The position numbers and the translations under genes were made by a program. A stretch of DNA of 64,000 nucleotides from Actinomyces sp. ZJ308. Lineage in GTDB: Bacteria > Actinomycetota > Actinomycetes > Actinomycetales > Actinomycetaceae. Of the stretch, positions 48,591-59,353 are shown piece after piece. Position 1 is the stretch's first letter. Each line of letters begins with the position of its first letter. The DNA lies in assembly GCF_011752065.1 (NCBI RefSeq), contig NZ_JAAIJY010000013.1, positions 1-64,000 on the forward strand. Direction: 5' to 3'. The notes under the pieces are model-generated. The model searched no databases, had not been told where the DNA came from, and worked only from the letters and a program-made list of their open reading frames with translations.

Positions 48591-48998
48591 TCAGTCCTCG
48601 CGGCGCACCAGCAGCGCGGCGATGATCGAGGAGATCACCGAGATGATGATCGATCCGACCACGGCAGTGCCGAAGGAGGAGACCTCCAGCCCCAGCGGCA
48701 CGGAGCCGCCGGCGCCCAGTGCCCCGATGTGGTCGGTCAGCCAGCCGGTCAGCGAGAGCATCGCGCCGTTGACCACCAGGGCGAACAGCCCGAAGGTGAT
48801 GATGTAGAGCGGAAAGGCCAGGAACTTCGCCACGGGCTTGACCAGCGAGTTCACCAGCGCCAGCACCAGTCCCAGAATCAGGAGGTTCAGCCACATCTGG
48901 GCGGTGCCCACCCCCTCGGGCACACTCAGCCCGGACAGGAGGCGCGTGGCCAGCCACAGGCCGGCCGCGTTTCCGATGGTTCGTGCCACGATCTCCAT
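48591..48998 (-). CDS. Four-helix membrane protein of the phage-holin-4-like (YvlD) family
   Basis: A 135-residue membrane protein. Helices include NAAGLWLATRLLSGLSV, WLNLLILGLVLALVNSLVKP (with the family's NSLVKP motif), LYIITFGLFALVVNGAMLSLTGWL and AVVGSIIISVISSIIAALL. The pattern LVNxLVKPxxxxLxxPLxxITFGLF is typical of the phage holin family 4 / YvlD proteins, which are chromosomal and not phage-linked here. Exact role unknown. Converges with the hydrolase gene 20 bases away and is divergent from the aminotransferase. Confidence 0.85.
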   Translation of the reverse strand: MEIVARTIGNAAGLWLATRLLSGLSVPEGVGTAQMWLNLLILGLVLALVNSLVKPVAKFLAFPLYIITFGLFALVVNGAMLSLTGWLTDHIGALGAGGSVPLGLEVSSFGTAVVGSIIISVISSIIAALLVRRED

Positions 48999-49044
48999 GG
49001 GTCCATTGTGTCTGAGCAACCTGTGCCGGTGCCAAGATGGGGCT

Positions 49045-50202
49045 ATGAGTTCCGCAGCGACCCCAGCCACCGGCGAACCGGACCCGCCCGCCCCCGTTCT
49101 CGCCCAGGACGAGAGGCCCTCGACGACGGTCCGTATCCGCCCCGACGTCGCCGCCCTGCCCGCCTATGTCCCCGGGGCCCGGCCCGACGCCGCCGGCCCG
49201 GTGGAGATCGCCAAGCTCTCCTCCAACGAGCTGCCCTTCGGGCCCCAGGACGCGGTCGTCGAGGCCATCACCCGCGCCGCGACCGGCGTCAACCGCTACC
49301 CGGAGATGACGGGTGAGACCCTGACGCAGGCGCTGGCGCGCCGGTGGGGTGTGGGGGCTGAGCAGGTCGTCGTCGGCAACGGCTCGGTCGCCCTCATCCA
49401 GCACCTGCTCGACGCCGTGTGCCGGCCCGGCGACGAGGTCGTCATCCCCTGGCGATCCTTCGAGGCCTACCCGATCTGCGTGGCCGTCGCAGGCGCCACG
49501 GCCGTGCGCGTCCCCCTGACCCCCGACGCGCGTCACGACGTGCCCGCCATGCTGGCGGCCATCACCCCCCGAACCCGCGTGGTCATGGCCTGCACCCCCA
49601 ACAATCCCACCGGCACGATCCTCACCGCGGGCGAGCTGGCCGCGCTCGTGGCCGGGGTGCCGCGCGACGTCGTCGTCCTTATCGACGAGGCCTACCTCGA
49701 CTTCGTCACCGACCCCGAGGCCGGTGACGCGCTCACCCTGCTGGCCGGGGCCCCCAACCTCGTGGTCTCGCGGACCTTCTCCAAGGCCCATGCCCTGGCC
49801 GGGATGCGCGTGGGCTACCTCGTGTGCGAGTCGGGCCTGGCCGCCGCCATCCGCTCCGTGGCCACGCCCTTCGGGGTGAGCCTGCCCGCGCAGGCCGCTG
49901 CCGCCGCCGCGCTGGGAGAGGCCGAGCTGGCCTGCACCGCCGAGCGCTCGGCCGCCGTCGCCGCCGAGCGTGACCGGGTGGTGGCCGCCCTGCGCGCCCA
50001 GGGCTGGGAGGTGCCCGACGCCCAGGGCAACTTCTTCTGGCTCGGCGTGGGACCGGAGACGACGGCGCTGGCCGAGCACTTCCGTGCCGCCGGCATCCTC
50101 GTGCGCCCCTTCGCCGGCGAGGGAGTACGGGTCTCGATCGGGACGACGTCGGACAACGACCGGGTACTGGCCGCCGCGGCCGCCTGGCGCGTCCCACGTT
50201 GA
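49045..50202 (+). CDS. hisC: Histidinol-phosphate/aromatic aminotransferase (HisC/Pat type)
   Basis: Fold-type I PLP aminotransferase, 385 residues. Seen: LSSNELPFGPQDAVVEAI, NRYPEMTGETLTQALARRWG, NGSVALIQHLLDAVCRPGDEV, TPNNPTGTILTAGEL, LIDEAYLDFV and the PLP-Lys motif SRTFSKAHALAGMRVGY; the tail has FAGEGVRVSIGTTSDNDRVLAA. This is the HisC family, but the gene stands away from other his genes, so it may be a second copy or the aromatic aminotransferase Pat, which shares the fold; the symbol should be read with that doubt. About 30 N-terminal residues are extra. Confidence 0.87.
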   Translation: MSSAATPATGEPDPPAPVLAQDERPSTTVRIRPDVAALPAYVPGARPDAAGPVEIAKLSSNELPFGPQDAVVEAITRAATGVNRYPEMTGETLTQALARRWGVGAEQVVVGNGSVALIQHLLDAVCRPGDEVVIPWRSFEAYPICVAVAGATAVRVPLTPDARHDVPAMLAAITPRTRVVMACTPNNPTGTILTAGELAALVAGVPRDVVVLIDEAYLDFVTDPEAGDALTLLAGAPNLVVSRTFSKAHALAGMRVGYLVCESGLAAAIRSVATPFGVSLPAQAAAAAALGEAELACTAERSAAVAAERDRVVAALRAQGWEVPDAQGNFFWLGVGPETTALAEHFRAAGILVRPFAGEGVRVSIGTTSDNDRVLAAAAAWRVPR

Positions 50203-50405
50203 GGCCAGCAGGACCGGCGGTGAGGGGAGGAGGGACGTGCCGAGCCGCCCCTGAAACCGGGCGGTCCCGCGCAACGGGCGGCCGCGGCAGCCTGGTGCGA
50301 CCGCTGAGGCGCAGCGGACGGTGGTGCCTGGGACCGGGTGGCGGCGGGGCCGGGTGAGCGCCGCCGCCACACCCAGCTGTCAGGCCGAGTCGTCTCAGCG
50401 AGTTG

Positions 50406-51563
50406 TCACACCGAGATGGTCACCAGGAAGGCGATGCACATGACGACCTCGACAATGCCCATCGTGCCCGGCCGCAGCGGGCGGTGACGCCTGCGCACCA
50501 GGCTCCACTGCCACAGCGGCATGACCAGCGAGCGCACGGCCAGCACCACCCACAGGACGGCGTGCCCCCACGGCAGCAGTCCCCGCGACGCCAGCCAGAA
50601 GGTCACCGCTGCGACCGCCGCGTGTGCCACCACCGTCCCGGCCAGCAGCACGTAGTTGAAGCGCTCGCGGATCATCGACTTGATGTAGGGGACCGTCCCG
50701 CAGAAGTAGGCGGCGGTCAGCGCCGTCACCAGCCACATCCAGGACCAGCCCGTCAGCGCGCCGTTGGGGGAGGCCCCCGGCAGGGGGGCGCTCGGCGTTC
50801 CCAGTCCCAGGAACCCGCCGTCGCCGTGCACCGCCAGGCTGTAGGTGACGGCGGCCATGAGGGAGGCGGCCGCCGTCGTCGACAGCCCCGAGATCAGCGA
50901 GCGCTCGTGCCCGCGCCACACCTGGTGCAGCGCGATGACGAACAGCGGCAGCAGCGGCACGACCCACTGGATGAGGTAGGGCGCCACGAGCAGGGTGATG
51001 AGGGCCAGGGAGGCCGTCCAGCCGGTGTAGACCAGGAGCGGCAGCATGATGAGGGCGCGCTTGCGGGCCGAGCGGGTGCGCAGCCACTGCGACCAGGACC
51101 AGTAGGTGAGGTAGCCGCCCCACCACGCCGGCAGGAACAGGAGGTTCACCCAGCTGAAGCCGCCCACGACCCAGCCGACGATCGGCGGCAGCACCAGCAT
51201 CGACCAGGCCCCGTGCTGGTTGGGGACCCAGGCCTTGCGGCCGGGCTGGCGCCGGATCTGCTCCTGGGTGGGGGGCTTGGGGCGCTCGGTCTGCCGGGGC
51301 CTGCCGGTGGCCAGCATGATGTCGTCCTGAGGACCCGGTCGGGACTGCTGGGAGGGGGCCCGGCGTGACCGGACGGTGCCGTTCGGCGCCTCGGCGACGT
51401 CGTCGGGCGAAACGGACTCAAGGACCTCGGGGGACTCGTAGGACGCGGGGGACGCGGATGACTCAGCCGACTCGGGGGACTCCGCGTGGCCGGCGGAGCC
51501 GGCGGACGCGGGGGAGTGCTCGACGTGGTGACTGGACGGCCTCGACGGGCGGGACTGGCTCAC
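50406..51563 (-). CDS. YwiC-like polytopic membrane protein
   Basis: A 385-residue protein: a Ser/Pro/Glu-rich first 100 residues, then about eight membrane helices. The block KAWVPNQHGAWSMLVLPPIVG and GWSWMWLVTALTAAYFCGTVPYIK are typical of YwiC-like proteins, whose role is not known. The GTG at 51563 is chosen; further upstream the frame runs into the family A repeat and is not protein-like. It shares no operon with neighbours. Confidence 0.82.
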   Translation of the reverse strand: MSQSRPSRPSSHHVEHSPASAGSAGHAESPESAESSASPASYESPEVLESVSPDDVAEAPNGTVRSRRAPSQQSRPGPQDDIMLATGRPRQTERPKPPTQEQIRRQPGRKAWVPNQHGAWSMLVLPPIVGWVVGGFSWVNLLFLPAWWGGYLTYWSWSQWLRTRSARKRALIMLPLLVYTGWTASLALITLLVAPYLIQWVVPLLPLFVIALHQVWRGHERSLISGLSTTAAASLMAAVTYSLAVHGDGGFLGLGTPSAPLPGASPNGALTGWSWMWLVTALTAAYFCGTVPYIKSMIRERFNYVLLAGTVVAHAAVAAVTFWLASRGLLPWGHAVLWVVLAVRSLVMPLWQWSLVRRRHRPLRPGTMGIVEVVMCIAFLVTISV

Positions 51564-51633
51564 ACCCGTCACCCTAGTCGCTCGCCCTGGCACCTGGCCG
51601 GGAAGTTCCTGCGTCGACAGGAACATTCCGCAC

Positions 51634-51804
51634 GGCCGGGGACATTTCCCCGCGGCCGGGGGCATTCGACGCCGTCGGGGACGGAAATCCCGCACCCGTA
51701 CGCGTGAGACGTCCCCGTCCGCGACTCGCATGCACCCGTACGCGTGAGACGTCCCCGTCCGCGACTCGCACGCACCCGTACGGGCGACATGTCCCCGGCC
51801 GCGA
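51634..51804. repeat. Family A repeat, copy 2, with 40-bp tandem units
   Basis: Begins ggccggggacatttcc, repeats ggcattcgacgccgtcgggg, then a unit starting gcacccgtacgcgtgagacg recurs at 51692, 51732 and (changed) 51772 with an exact 40-base period. Ends gacatgtccccggcc. It fills most of the gap between the YwiC-like and GNAT genes. Confidence 0.85.
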
Positions 51805-51832
51805 GCCAGGTTGGACCGGTGGTAGGGGCGGG

Positions 51833-52363
51833 TCAGGTCAGGGTGAGCCGCATCTGGTGCCAGGGCACCCCGCCGTGGTTGGAGGGGGACAGGCCCTCGT
51901 CGACGAAACCGAGGCGCGCGTAGAAGGCCACGAGGTCGTCGAGGCAGGTGAGCACCAGGCCCTGACGGCCGTGGGCGCGCGTCGTCTCGATGACGGTGCG
52001 CAGCAGGCGGGTGGCCAGCCCCTGCCCCTGGGCGGCGGGTGCCGTGGCGACGCCGAAGATCATCTGCCAGGCGCCGTCGGGGTCATGCATCGTGGGCGAC
52101 TCGTACATCTCGTCGCTCAGGTCGCGCTCGTTGGTGCACAGGCCGTTGACCAGCGCCAGCAGCGTGCCGGACTCGTCCTCGATGAGCCAGAAGTGGTCGG
52201 CGTAGTAGGCCATCCGCTCGGCGATCGTTGTTGGACTGGCCGCCTGCTCGGGTGGGAAGCAGATGGCCTCCAGGGCGGCCGCCATGGCCGCGTCCTGCGC
52301 CTGCTGGGCCGGGACCGTCCGGGCCGTGCGGATGTGCAGGATCGTGGAGTCGGTGGTGTCCAT
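51833..52363 (-). CDS. GNAT-family N-acetyltransferase
   Basis: A 176-residue acetyl-CoA-dependent acyltransferase. Motif A is FGVATAPAAQGQGLATRLLRTVI (Q/R-x-x-G-x-A type loop for CoA), motif B is VLTCLDDLVAFYARLGFVDEGL. The mid part AYYADHFWLIEDESGTLLALVNG supplies the beta strands before motif A, and the wording FPPEQAAS near residue 37 is common in the family. ATG at 52363. Substrate unknown. It lies between two family A repeats. Confidence 0.87.
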   Translation of the reverse strand: MDTTDSTILHIRTARTVPAQQAQDAAMAAALEAICFPPEQAASPTTIAERMAYYADHFWLIEDESGTLLALVNGLCTNERDLSDEMYESPTMHDPDGAWQMIFGVATAPAAQGQGLATRLLRTVIETTRAHGRQGLVLTCLDDLVAFYARLGFVDEGLSPSNHGGVPWHQMRLTLT

Positions 52364-52422
52364 GCCAGCATTCTGGCCAGTCGGCGGCTCGACGTCGACC
52401 GCTCGCCCGCCTCCACCCTCCA

Positions 52423-52526
52423 CAGCCGGGGACATTCCACGCCTGCGGGGGTTCCTCCACGGACGGGGACATTCTGCGCGTACGGGTACAGAATTCCTGT
52501 ACCCGTACGCGCAGAATGTCCCCGGC
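52423..52526. repeat. Family A repeat, copy 3, with a 27-bp perfect stem
   Basis: Arms at 52465-52491 and 52497-52523 are exact reverse complements over 27 bases around the 5-base loop AATTC. An additional ggggacattccacg lies at 52430. Sits between the GNAT gene and the pgm gene. Confidence 0.92.
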
Positions 52527-52563
52527 TGGAGCGCAGCGGCCCGCCCGATGGTGGCCTTGAGCC

Positions 52564-54246
<1,683 letters not shown>

Positions 54247-54469
54247 GGGGCACAGTGTGTCACGTACCACTGGTTGAATCAGCCCGTTTCGCTGTGCGAA
54301 ACAACGGGCGCTGCGGGGTCGGGAGCTGTTCATCCGCGGGGGCGAGATGCCCGACGACGACGGTGTTCCGGGAGAGTTCGCAGCGAAGGCCCGGCGGGAA
54401 GTGCCGTAGGTCCCGGGTGGGGCTGCGGTGCGAGAGGCCGGTTCCCGGATCCTGGCTCGCCGGATCGGC

Positions 54470-54573
54470 GACTGCACTTCGTGTCGGGAACGTACTTTCC
54501 CGGCAGGCCACTGAGGTCCTCCCCAAGTCGTCCGCGACAACACGCAGTCCTCGACGCGAAGGTACGTCCTCGA
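54470..54573. repeat. Family E intergenic palindromic repeat, copy 2
   Basis: Shares ACTGC-CTTCGTGTCG, CGCAGTCCTCG and GGTACGTCCTCGA with 21402-21506, and places them in the same order. It fills part of the 482-base gap between pgm and ridA, which otherwise holds no gene. Confidence 0.68.
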
Positions 54574-54728
54574 TGATCGCCACCAGGCCGGCCGGCAGAG
54601 CCTCCCGGAACCGGCCTGTTCTCGGGACATGGGTAGTCTGGCCCGGGCGTCGGCGCCGCCGCTGTACCGCCGCGCCCGCCCGAAACGACAGGACAACGCG
54701 CCCCAGCGCCCAGGAGGAACGAGGAACC

Positions 54729-55127
54729 ATGACCGTCAGCCGTATCGCCACCACCAGCGCCCCCGCCGCCGTCGGCCCCTACTCCCAGGGCGTCTCGACC
54801 GGCCAGGAGGCGGGCTCGCTCGTCTTCGTCTCCGGGCAGGTGCCGCTCGACCCGGCCACCGGCGCGCTCGTCGACGGCGACATCCAGGCCCAGGCCGAGC
54901 AGGTCCTCAAGAACGTGGGGGCCATCCTGGCCGAGGCCGGGCTCGGGTACGACGACGTCGTCAAGACCACGGTCCTGCTCGCCGACATCGCCGACTTCGC
55001 CGCCGTCAACGAGGTCTACGCCCGCTACTTCACCGGCCAGACCCTCCCCGCCCGGGCCGCCTTCGGCGTCGCCGCCCTGCCGCTGGGGGCCGGCGTCGAG
55101 ATCGAGGCCATCGCCGCCCGGTCCTGA
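54729..55127 (+). CDS. ridA: RidA family enamine/imine deaminase
   Basis: Hydrolyses reactive 2-aminoacrylate-type imines formed by PLP enzymes, as a trimer in the cytoplasm. 132 residues, normal length. Signature residues: [25 protein letters not shown], the conserved Arg in [24 protein letters not shown]. Ribosome site from aggaggaacgagga upstream of the ATG at 54729. A single-gene unit. Several PLP lyases in this window (gamma-synthase, PatB-type) could be sources of its substrates, which is only a suggestion. Confidence 0.95.
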   Translation: MTVSRIATTSAPAAVGPYSQGVSTGQEAGSLVFVSGQVPLDPATGALVDGDIQAQAEQVLKNVGAILAEAGLGYDDVVKTTVLLADIADFAAVNEVYARYFTGQTLPARAAFGVAALPLGAGVEIEAIAARS

Positions 55128-55250
55128 GCCGGATTCCGCACTCCACCTCCCCGACGGGGCGCCGTCCCCCGCCGGCCTAGGTCGTGTTGCGAAACGGGGT
55201 CTGTGGGGATCTCTCAGAGCCGCAGCAAGGCACGTGCTCTGTCGCGGTCG

Positions 55251-55318
55251 TACCTTAGGTCGCGCGTTCGAGGGGTAAAGGGTACGAACGCGCGACCTAC
55301 CCTACGAACGCGCGGATG
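55251..55318. repeat. Family B intergenic palindromic repeat, copy 3
   Basis: TAGGTCGCGCGTTCG (55257-55271) is the exact reverse complement of 55286-55300; a further CCCTACGAACGCGCGG follows. It belongs with the copies at 10306 and 43632. Confidence 0.8.
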
Positions 55319-55407
55319 TCTCAACGTGCTTTCACAACAGGACCTGGGGCGTTGGGCCCTGCCGCCGGGCCGGAGCGCTCACTAGGCTTCCTCGCGGTTC
55401 CGCCTCC

Positions 55408-55437
55408 ACGGGGCGCCCTCTATCGGGGGCGCCCCGT
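55408..55437. terminator. Hairpin in the ridA downstream gap
   Basis: ACGGGGCGCC (55408-55417) pairs with GGCGCCCCGT (55428-55437), followed by gttgatctcc. Lies 110 bases before the next gene. The 423-base gap 55128-55550 is otherwise filled by repeat B and shows no gene. Confidence 0.55.
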
Positions 55438-55550
55438 GTTGATCTCCCCATGGTCGGCGGCCCGGCTGCGCGGAAGGATGAGGCACGCCGGACGGCCACT
55501 GAGCCGCAGACCGGTCAGGACCCGGGTTGAGACGCCATGAGAGGAGGACG

Positions 55551-56570
55551 ATGCCGCCCACGCACCCGCCCCTCATCGTCCGCCTCGGTGGGATCCGCTC
55601 GCTGCTGGCCTTCTCGACCATCATGACTGGCGGCCTGGCGGCCGTTCTCTCACCGGTGGCCGCGGCGGTCCGGGCGCCCAGGCTCCTGCCCCCCTCGTTA
55701 CTGCTGACCCTCCTGGGCGCCGGATGCATCGCCTACTACCTGTGGCGCGGCCTGACGGCGCGCCGCGTGGCCGGGCAGGCGCTGCGCCACTACTCGCAGG
55801 TCACCCACGACTACGAGGCCACCGAGCTCCAGGCCCGCCTCATCCCGGAAGGCGAGCCCCGTGGCGCCCGGGTCATGGCCCGCTACCGCTGGTTCCGCGA
55901 CGAGTACGAGAACCTGACCCGCTCCTGGCAGGACCTCGGCAGCCCTCGGGGCGCCCAGTGGTTCGATCCGGGGATGCTCGGGCGCGTCACCGAGCTCGGG
56001 CGGCGCTCGGCCGCACTGGACTCGACCGACGACGTTATCGCCGGCGATGCGGCCCTCCTGACCCTGTCCTCCAGCTGGGAGCGGCGCTGGTACGACGAGC
56101 AGCGGCCGGTCCTTCAGGACCTCGACCTGCTCCTGGGCCTGTGCCAGCAGATCGACTCCCACGCCTTCGCCCCCGGCGGCACGGTGGAGGCCCGGGAGCA
56201 GGTTCGCGCCCACCACCAGCGCCTCACCGAGATGACCGCCGAGCTCTCCGCCGGCCGCCTGCAGCCCTCGGCGGCTCTCGACGAGCTCACCTGGATCGCG
56301 GCCGACGTCCGCCGGTCGGCGAGCGGCCTGGCACTTCGCGCCGCCGCCACCGGTCCACCCCTCAACCCACTTAACGCCGGGGCGCACCGCCGGCTGGACG
56401 CCCGCGGCTCTCCGGGCGTCGTCGGGCCCGGGAGACCCGGGCGACACCGCGGCTACTGGTATCCGACCGGCGGCCACGTCGGCGTCGGCCCCACCGGGCA
56501 CGGCGGTTCCCAGCAGTTCCTGGCCGCCCGAGCACGCTTCTTCGGGGACGGCACCTTCCCGGGGCTCTGA
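55551..56570 (+). CDS. Membrane-anchored coiled protein, short paralogue (DUF5129-like)
   Basis: A 339-residue protein with two N-terminal membrane helices (LLAFSTIMTGGLAAVLSPVA and LLPPSLLLTLLGAGCIAYYLW) and a cytoplasmic helical domain: ARRVAGQALRHYSQVTHDYE, RYRWFRDEYENLTRSWQDLG and LTEMTAELSAGRLQPSAALD. This block is nearly repeated in the next gene, so the two are tandem paralogues. Here the N-terminal TPM domain is absent and the C terminus is a short Gly/Pro/Arg-rich tail. Good gaggagg site before the ATG. Function unknown. Confidence 0.75.
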   Translation: MPPTHPPLIVRLGGIRSLLAFSTIMTGGLAAVLSPVAAAVRAPRLLPPSLLLTLLGAGCIAYYLWRGLTARRVAGQALRHYSQVTHDYEATELQARLIPEGEPRGARVMARYRWFRDEYENLTRSWQDLGSPRGAQWFDPGMLGRVTELGRRSAALDSTDDVIAGDAALLTLSSSWERRWYDEQRPVLQDLDLLLGLCQQIDSHAFAPGGTVEAREQVRAHHQRLTEMTAELSAGRLQPSAALDELTWIAADVRRSASGLALRAAATGPPLNPLNAGAHRRLDARGSPGVVGPGRPGRHRGYWYPTGGHVGVGPTGHGGSQQFLAARARFFGDGTFPGL

Positions 56571-56673
56571 TCGACGTCACCCCGTCCACGGCCCGGAGGG
56601 GCTGAGGGTGCCGGGCCCTTCGCCGCCCACAACCATCACACCGCCACGTCACAAGGAAGAAAGGGATGTTCGG

Positions 56674-58293
56674 ATGCAACAGTCTCGCATTGCCGGCCTG
56701 GGGGGAATCCGGTCGGTGGTGGCCTTCACCATCAATATCGTGGTGAGCCTGGCCCTTATCGCCGTGCTGCCGATCATGGTCATCTGGCCCTTCAGCGGGA
56801 GCCACCGCCCCACGGTGGAGGTCCACGACGAGGCCGGGATACTCCAGACTGAGCCGCTGGCCAAGGAGATCCAGTCGATGCGGTTCCGCCAGGACGTCCA
56901 CGTCGCCGTGCTCACCGTCCCGGGCTGGGACGTCGACAACCTCAACGACGCCGTGCTCGCCTACGCGCGCTCCCACGAGCGTGACACCGACGTCCCGTGG
57001 ATCTCGACGTCGAACCCCAACTACTGGAGCGACGGCCTGGTGATCCTGGCCGTCGCCCCCGACGCGCGCAAGGTCGGCTGCTACTTCGGTGAGGACGTCG
57101 CGGTGCCCCTGGCTCAGCAGGCCGCCATCCAGGACGCCGCCAAGGACCAGTACCGCCGCGCCGACTGGTACGGGGGCACCGTCTCCATGGCGACCAGGAC
57201 CGCCGACGTCGTCGGCCGACCCGGAGGCGGCGACGTGGGGACCACCTACGTTCTACCGGGGATCGCGGCGCTCGCGGGCACCGTCTGGCTCTCGTACTAC
57301 CTGTGGCGCGGCTTCACGGCGCGGCGTCGGGCGCGCGAGGCGCTGCGCCACTACTCGCAGGTCACCCACGACTACGAGACCACCGAGCTCCTGGCAGGCA
57401 CGATCCCCGAGGACGAGCCTCACGGGGAGCAGGTCATGGCCCGCTACCGCTGGTTCCGCGGCGAGTACGAGAAGCTGACCCGCTCCTGGCAGGACTTCGG
57501 CAGTCCCCGAGCCACCCAGTGGTTCGGCATGTCGGTGCTGAGGCGTGCCACCAGTCTGGAGAAGCGCTCCGCGCTCCTGGACTCCCTCGACGACGTCATC
57601 GCCAACACCGCTACCTTCCTCAACCAGGACAACGGCTGGGAGCGGACCTGGTACAACGAGCAGGGCCCGGTCCTGGAGGACCTGCAGTCGCTGCGGCGCC
57701 TGTGCCATGAGATCGACAGCTCCGGCGTCGCCAACACGGGCACCATGCCGGAGCGCTCCAGGGAGGAGCGGGAGTGGGTCCGCTCCCGCAAGCAGCGCCT
57801 GGACGCCATGACCTCCGAGCTGGAGGACGGTTCGCTCCAGCCCTCGGCCGCGCTCGACGAGCTCGATGAGATCGCCAGTGAGACGAAGACGAAGGCGGCC
57901 CGGCTCGCGCGCGAGGCCATCGACGCCGATACCTCCAGGTACGCCGACGAGCGCCGTCGGCGCTACGACTCGCGCTCGTCCAGGAACGCCGCCTACGCCG
58001 GCTACTGGTACCTGGGCGGGGGACACGGCTCCTACAACCCCCACTCGACGATCCGCCTCAACCCCTCCTCACCCGCGATGTCTGCGCTCGGCTCGTCCGC
58101 CTCGGGCTCCGGTGCCGGAGGCTCCTACAGCTCCTTCACCCCGATCTCCGACCTGGTGACGGGCTACAGCTCGGCCTCCTCCTACACGCCGTCGAGCTCC
58201 AGCGGGTCGGGCTCCAGCTTCTCGGGGAGCAGCTTCTCCGGCGGCTACAGCGGCGGAGGCTTCTCCGGATCCGGCTCCTCCTCCAGCTTCTGA
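56674..58293 (+). CDS. TPM-domain membrane protein with Ser/Gly-rich tail, long paralogue (DUF5129-like)
   Basis: A 539-residue protein. An N-terminal helix (VVAFTINIVVSLALIAVLPIMV) is followed by a TPM (Psb32/MOLO-1-like) domain at about 50-180 (VHDEAGILQTEPLAKEIQSM, DVHVAVLTVPGWDVDNLNDA), a second helix, and the helical block ARRRAREALRHYSQVTHDYE, RYRWFRGEYEKLTRSWQDFG shared with the preceding gene. It ends in a long Ser/Gly/Phe tail (YSGGGFSGSGSSSSF), as in YgcG-type proteins. So the TPM part is outside and the helical block inside. An aaggaagaaaggga site lies upstream. Role unknown; TPM proteins are linked to membrane quality control. Confidence 0.8.
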   Translation: MQQSRIAGLGGIRSVVAFTINIVVSLALIAVLPIMVIWPFSGSHRPTVEVHDEAGILQTEPLAKEIQSMRFRQDVHVAVLTVPGWDVDNLNDAVLAYARSHERDTDVPWISTSNPNYWSDGLVILAVAPDARKVGCYFGEDVAVPLAQQAAIQDAAKDQYRRADWYGGTVSMATRTADVVGRPGGGDVGTTYVLPGIAALAGTVWLSYYLWRGFTARRRAREALRHYSQVTHDYETTELLAGTIPEDEPHGEQVMARYRWFRGEYEKLTRSWQDFGSPRATQWFGMSVLRRATSLEKRSALLDSLDDVIANTATFLNQDNGWERTWYNEQGPVLEDLQSLRRLCHEIDSSGVANTGTMPERSREEREWVRSRKQRLDAMTSELEDGSLQPSAALDELDEIASETKTKAARLAREAIDADTSRYADERRRRYDSRSSRNAAYAGYWYLGGGHGSYNPHSTIRLNPSSPAMSALGSSASGSGAGGSYSSFTPISDLVTGYSSASSYTPSSSSGSGSSFSGSSFSGGYSGGGFSGSGSSSSF

Positions 58294-58441
58294 GCCGGGG
58301 CTCGCTGCGGGCTGTCGGTCGGCGGCGGGGCGCCCGGGGGCGTCCGGCCACCGGCCGGACCGGCCGTGAGCCGCGTCATGGGGCGTCGACGGGCCGGCGT
58401 CGGCCTGGGAGGGGCACGGGCCGGCCGGTAGGCTGACGGCC

Positions 58442-59332
58442 ATGTCGAAGAAGAAGCGCCACGGGCGCCGTCCGGCCCCCAAGACCGCCAAGCCCCGCAA
58501 GCAGAGTATCGAGTTCGTCGCCCGCCCCTTCGCCGGCATCCCGGCCGAGGAGGACCTCGTGGCGATGGCCCAGATCATCCCGGCCGCCACGGCCGCGGTG
58601 CGCCTGACCGAGGAGTACGGCGGCGGGCAGGTCCAGCTCGTCACGCTCCTGCCCGAGTTCGTCCAGGGGCTCAAGCGCTCCGACGGCGAGGTCCTCGTGG
58701 CCATGCAGACCTCCATGCACTCCGGGGACGCCTCCCGCGACGTCGCCGCCGCGGTGCTCGCCACCCTCGAGCTGCCCGAGGGCCAGGCGCTGCGCTCCGA
58801 GGGCCTGCCCGAGCCCGGTCCGCGCCTCCAGGACATCCTCGACACCAGTGAGCCGCCGGTCGTCTCCGTGCGAGAGACCTTCGACTTCTGGATCGACCCC
58901 CAGGCCGGGGCCGGTGACGCGCAGGCCAGGCAGGTCATCGAGGACGCCATCGAGCGCGCCAAGGAGGAGATCGCCCCGACCCGGCCCGTGCCCGGCGTCG
59001 AGCACGCCTACTGGTGCCGCCTGGGCGCCAAGGAGTTTGTGCGCTGGGTGCGCGGGGAGGACGAGGACGAGTTCTTCAACGCCTTCGCCCGCATCCACGC
59101 CGCGCGCGAGTCGGACCTGGAGGAGGGCGCGCGCTTCGTGGGCGCCTTCCGGGCCAACGGGGTGGCCATCCCCGTGTGGGAGCTCGTGCCCGGAACCGAG
59201 GCCGAGGAGCTGACCGAGCCGCTGCAGGCCATGGGCAGGCGTCTCGACGCCGCACTGGCGGATGAGAGCCCCCTGAGCCCCGAGGTCCGCCGTGCCAAGG
59301 CCGGCATCATCTCCCGCCAGGTCAACCTCTAG
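58442..59332 (+). CDS. DUF5926 family protein
   Basis: A 296-residue cytosolic protein confined to actinobacteria. It starts MSKKKRHGRRPAPKTAKPRK, a basic tail that could contact nucleic acid, followed by IEFVARPFAGIPAEEDLVAM and AATAAVRLTEEYGGGQVQLV, both hallmarks of the family. The C-terminal half has an acidic helical region (RWVRGEDEDEFFNAFARIHA) and ends RRAKAGIISRQVNL. No activity is known. A strong hairpin of family A type (59354-59418) follows and probably terminates it. Confidence 0.88.
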   Translation: MSKKKRHGRRPAPKTAKPRKQSIEFVARPFAGIPAEEDLVAMAQIIPAATAAVRLTEEYGGGQVQLVTLLPEFVQGLKRSDGEVLVAMQTSMHSGDASRDVAAAVLATLELPEGQALRSEGLPEPGPRLQDILDTSEPPVVSVRETFDFWIDPQAGAGDAQARQVIEDAIERAKEEIAPTRPVPGVEHAYWCRLGAKEFVRWVRGEDEDEFFNAFARIHAARESDLEEGARFVGAFRANGVAIPVWELVPGTEAEELTEPLQAMGRRLDAALADESPLSPEVRRAKAGIISRQVNL

Positions 59333-59353
59333 CCCCTCTCCTTTTCTTTCGTT

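Noticed and set aside
51692-51804. 40-base tandem units as a CRISPR array
   Set aside because: Units are adjacent without unique spacers, fewer than three, and there are no cas genes.
55180-55345. Insertion-sequence ends near gtcgtgttgcgaaac and ctttcacaacagg
   Set aside because: The ends do not pair well and there is no transposase; the segment is better explained by repeat B.
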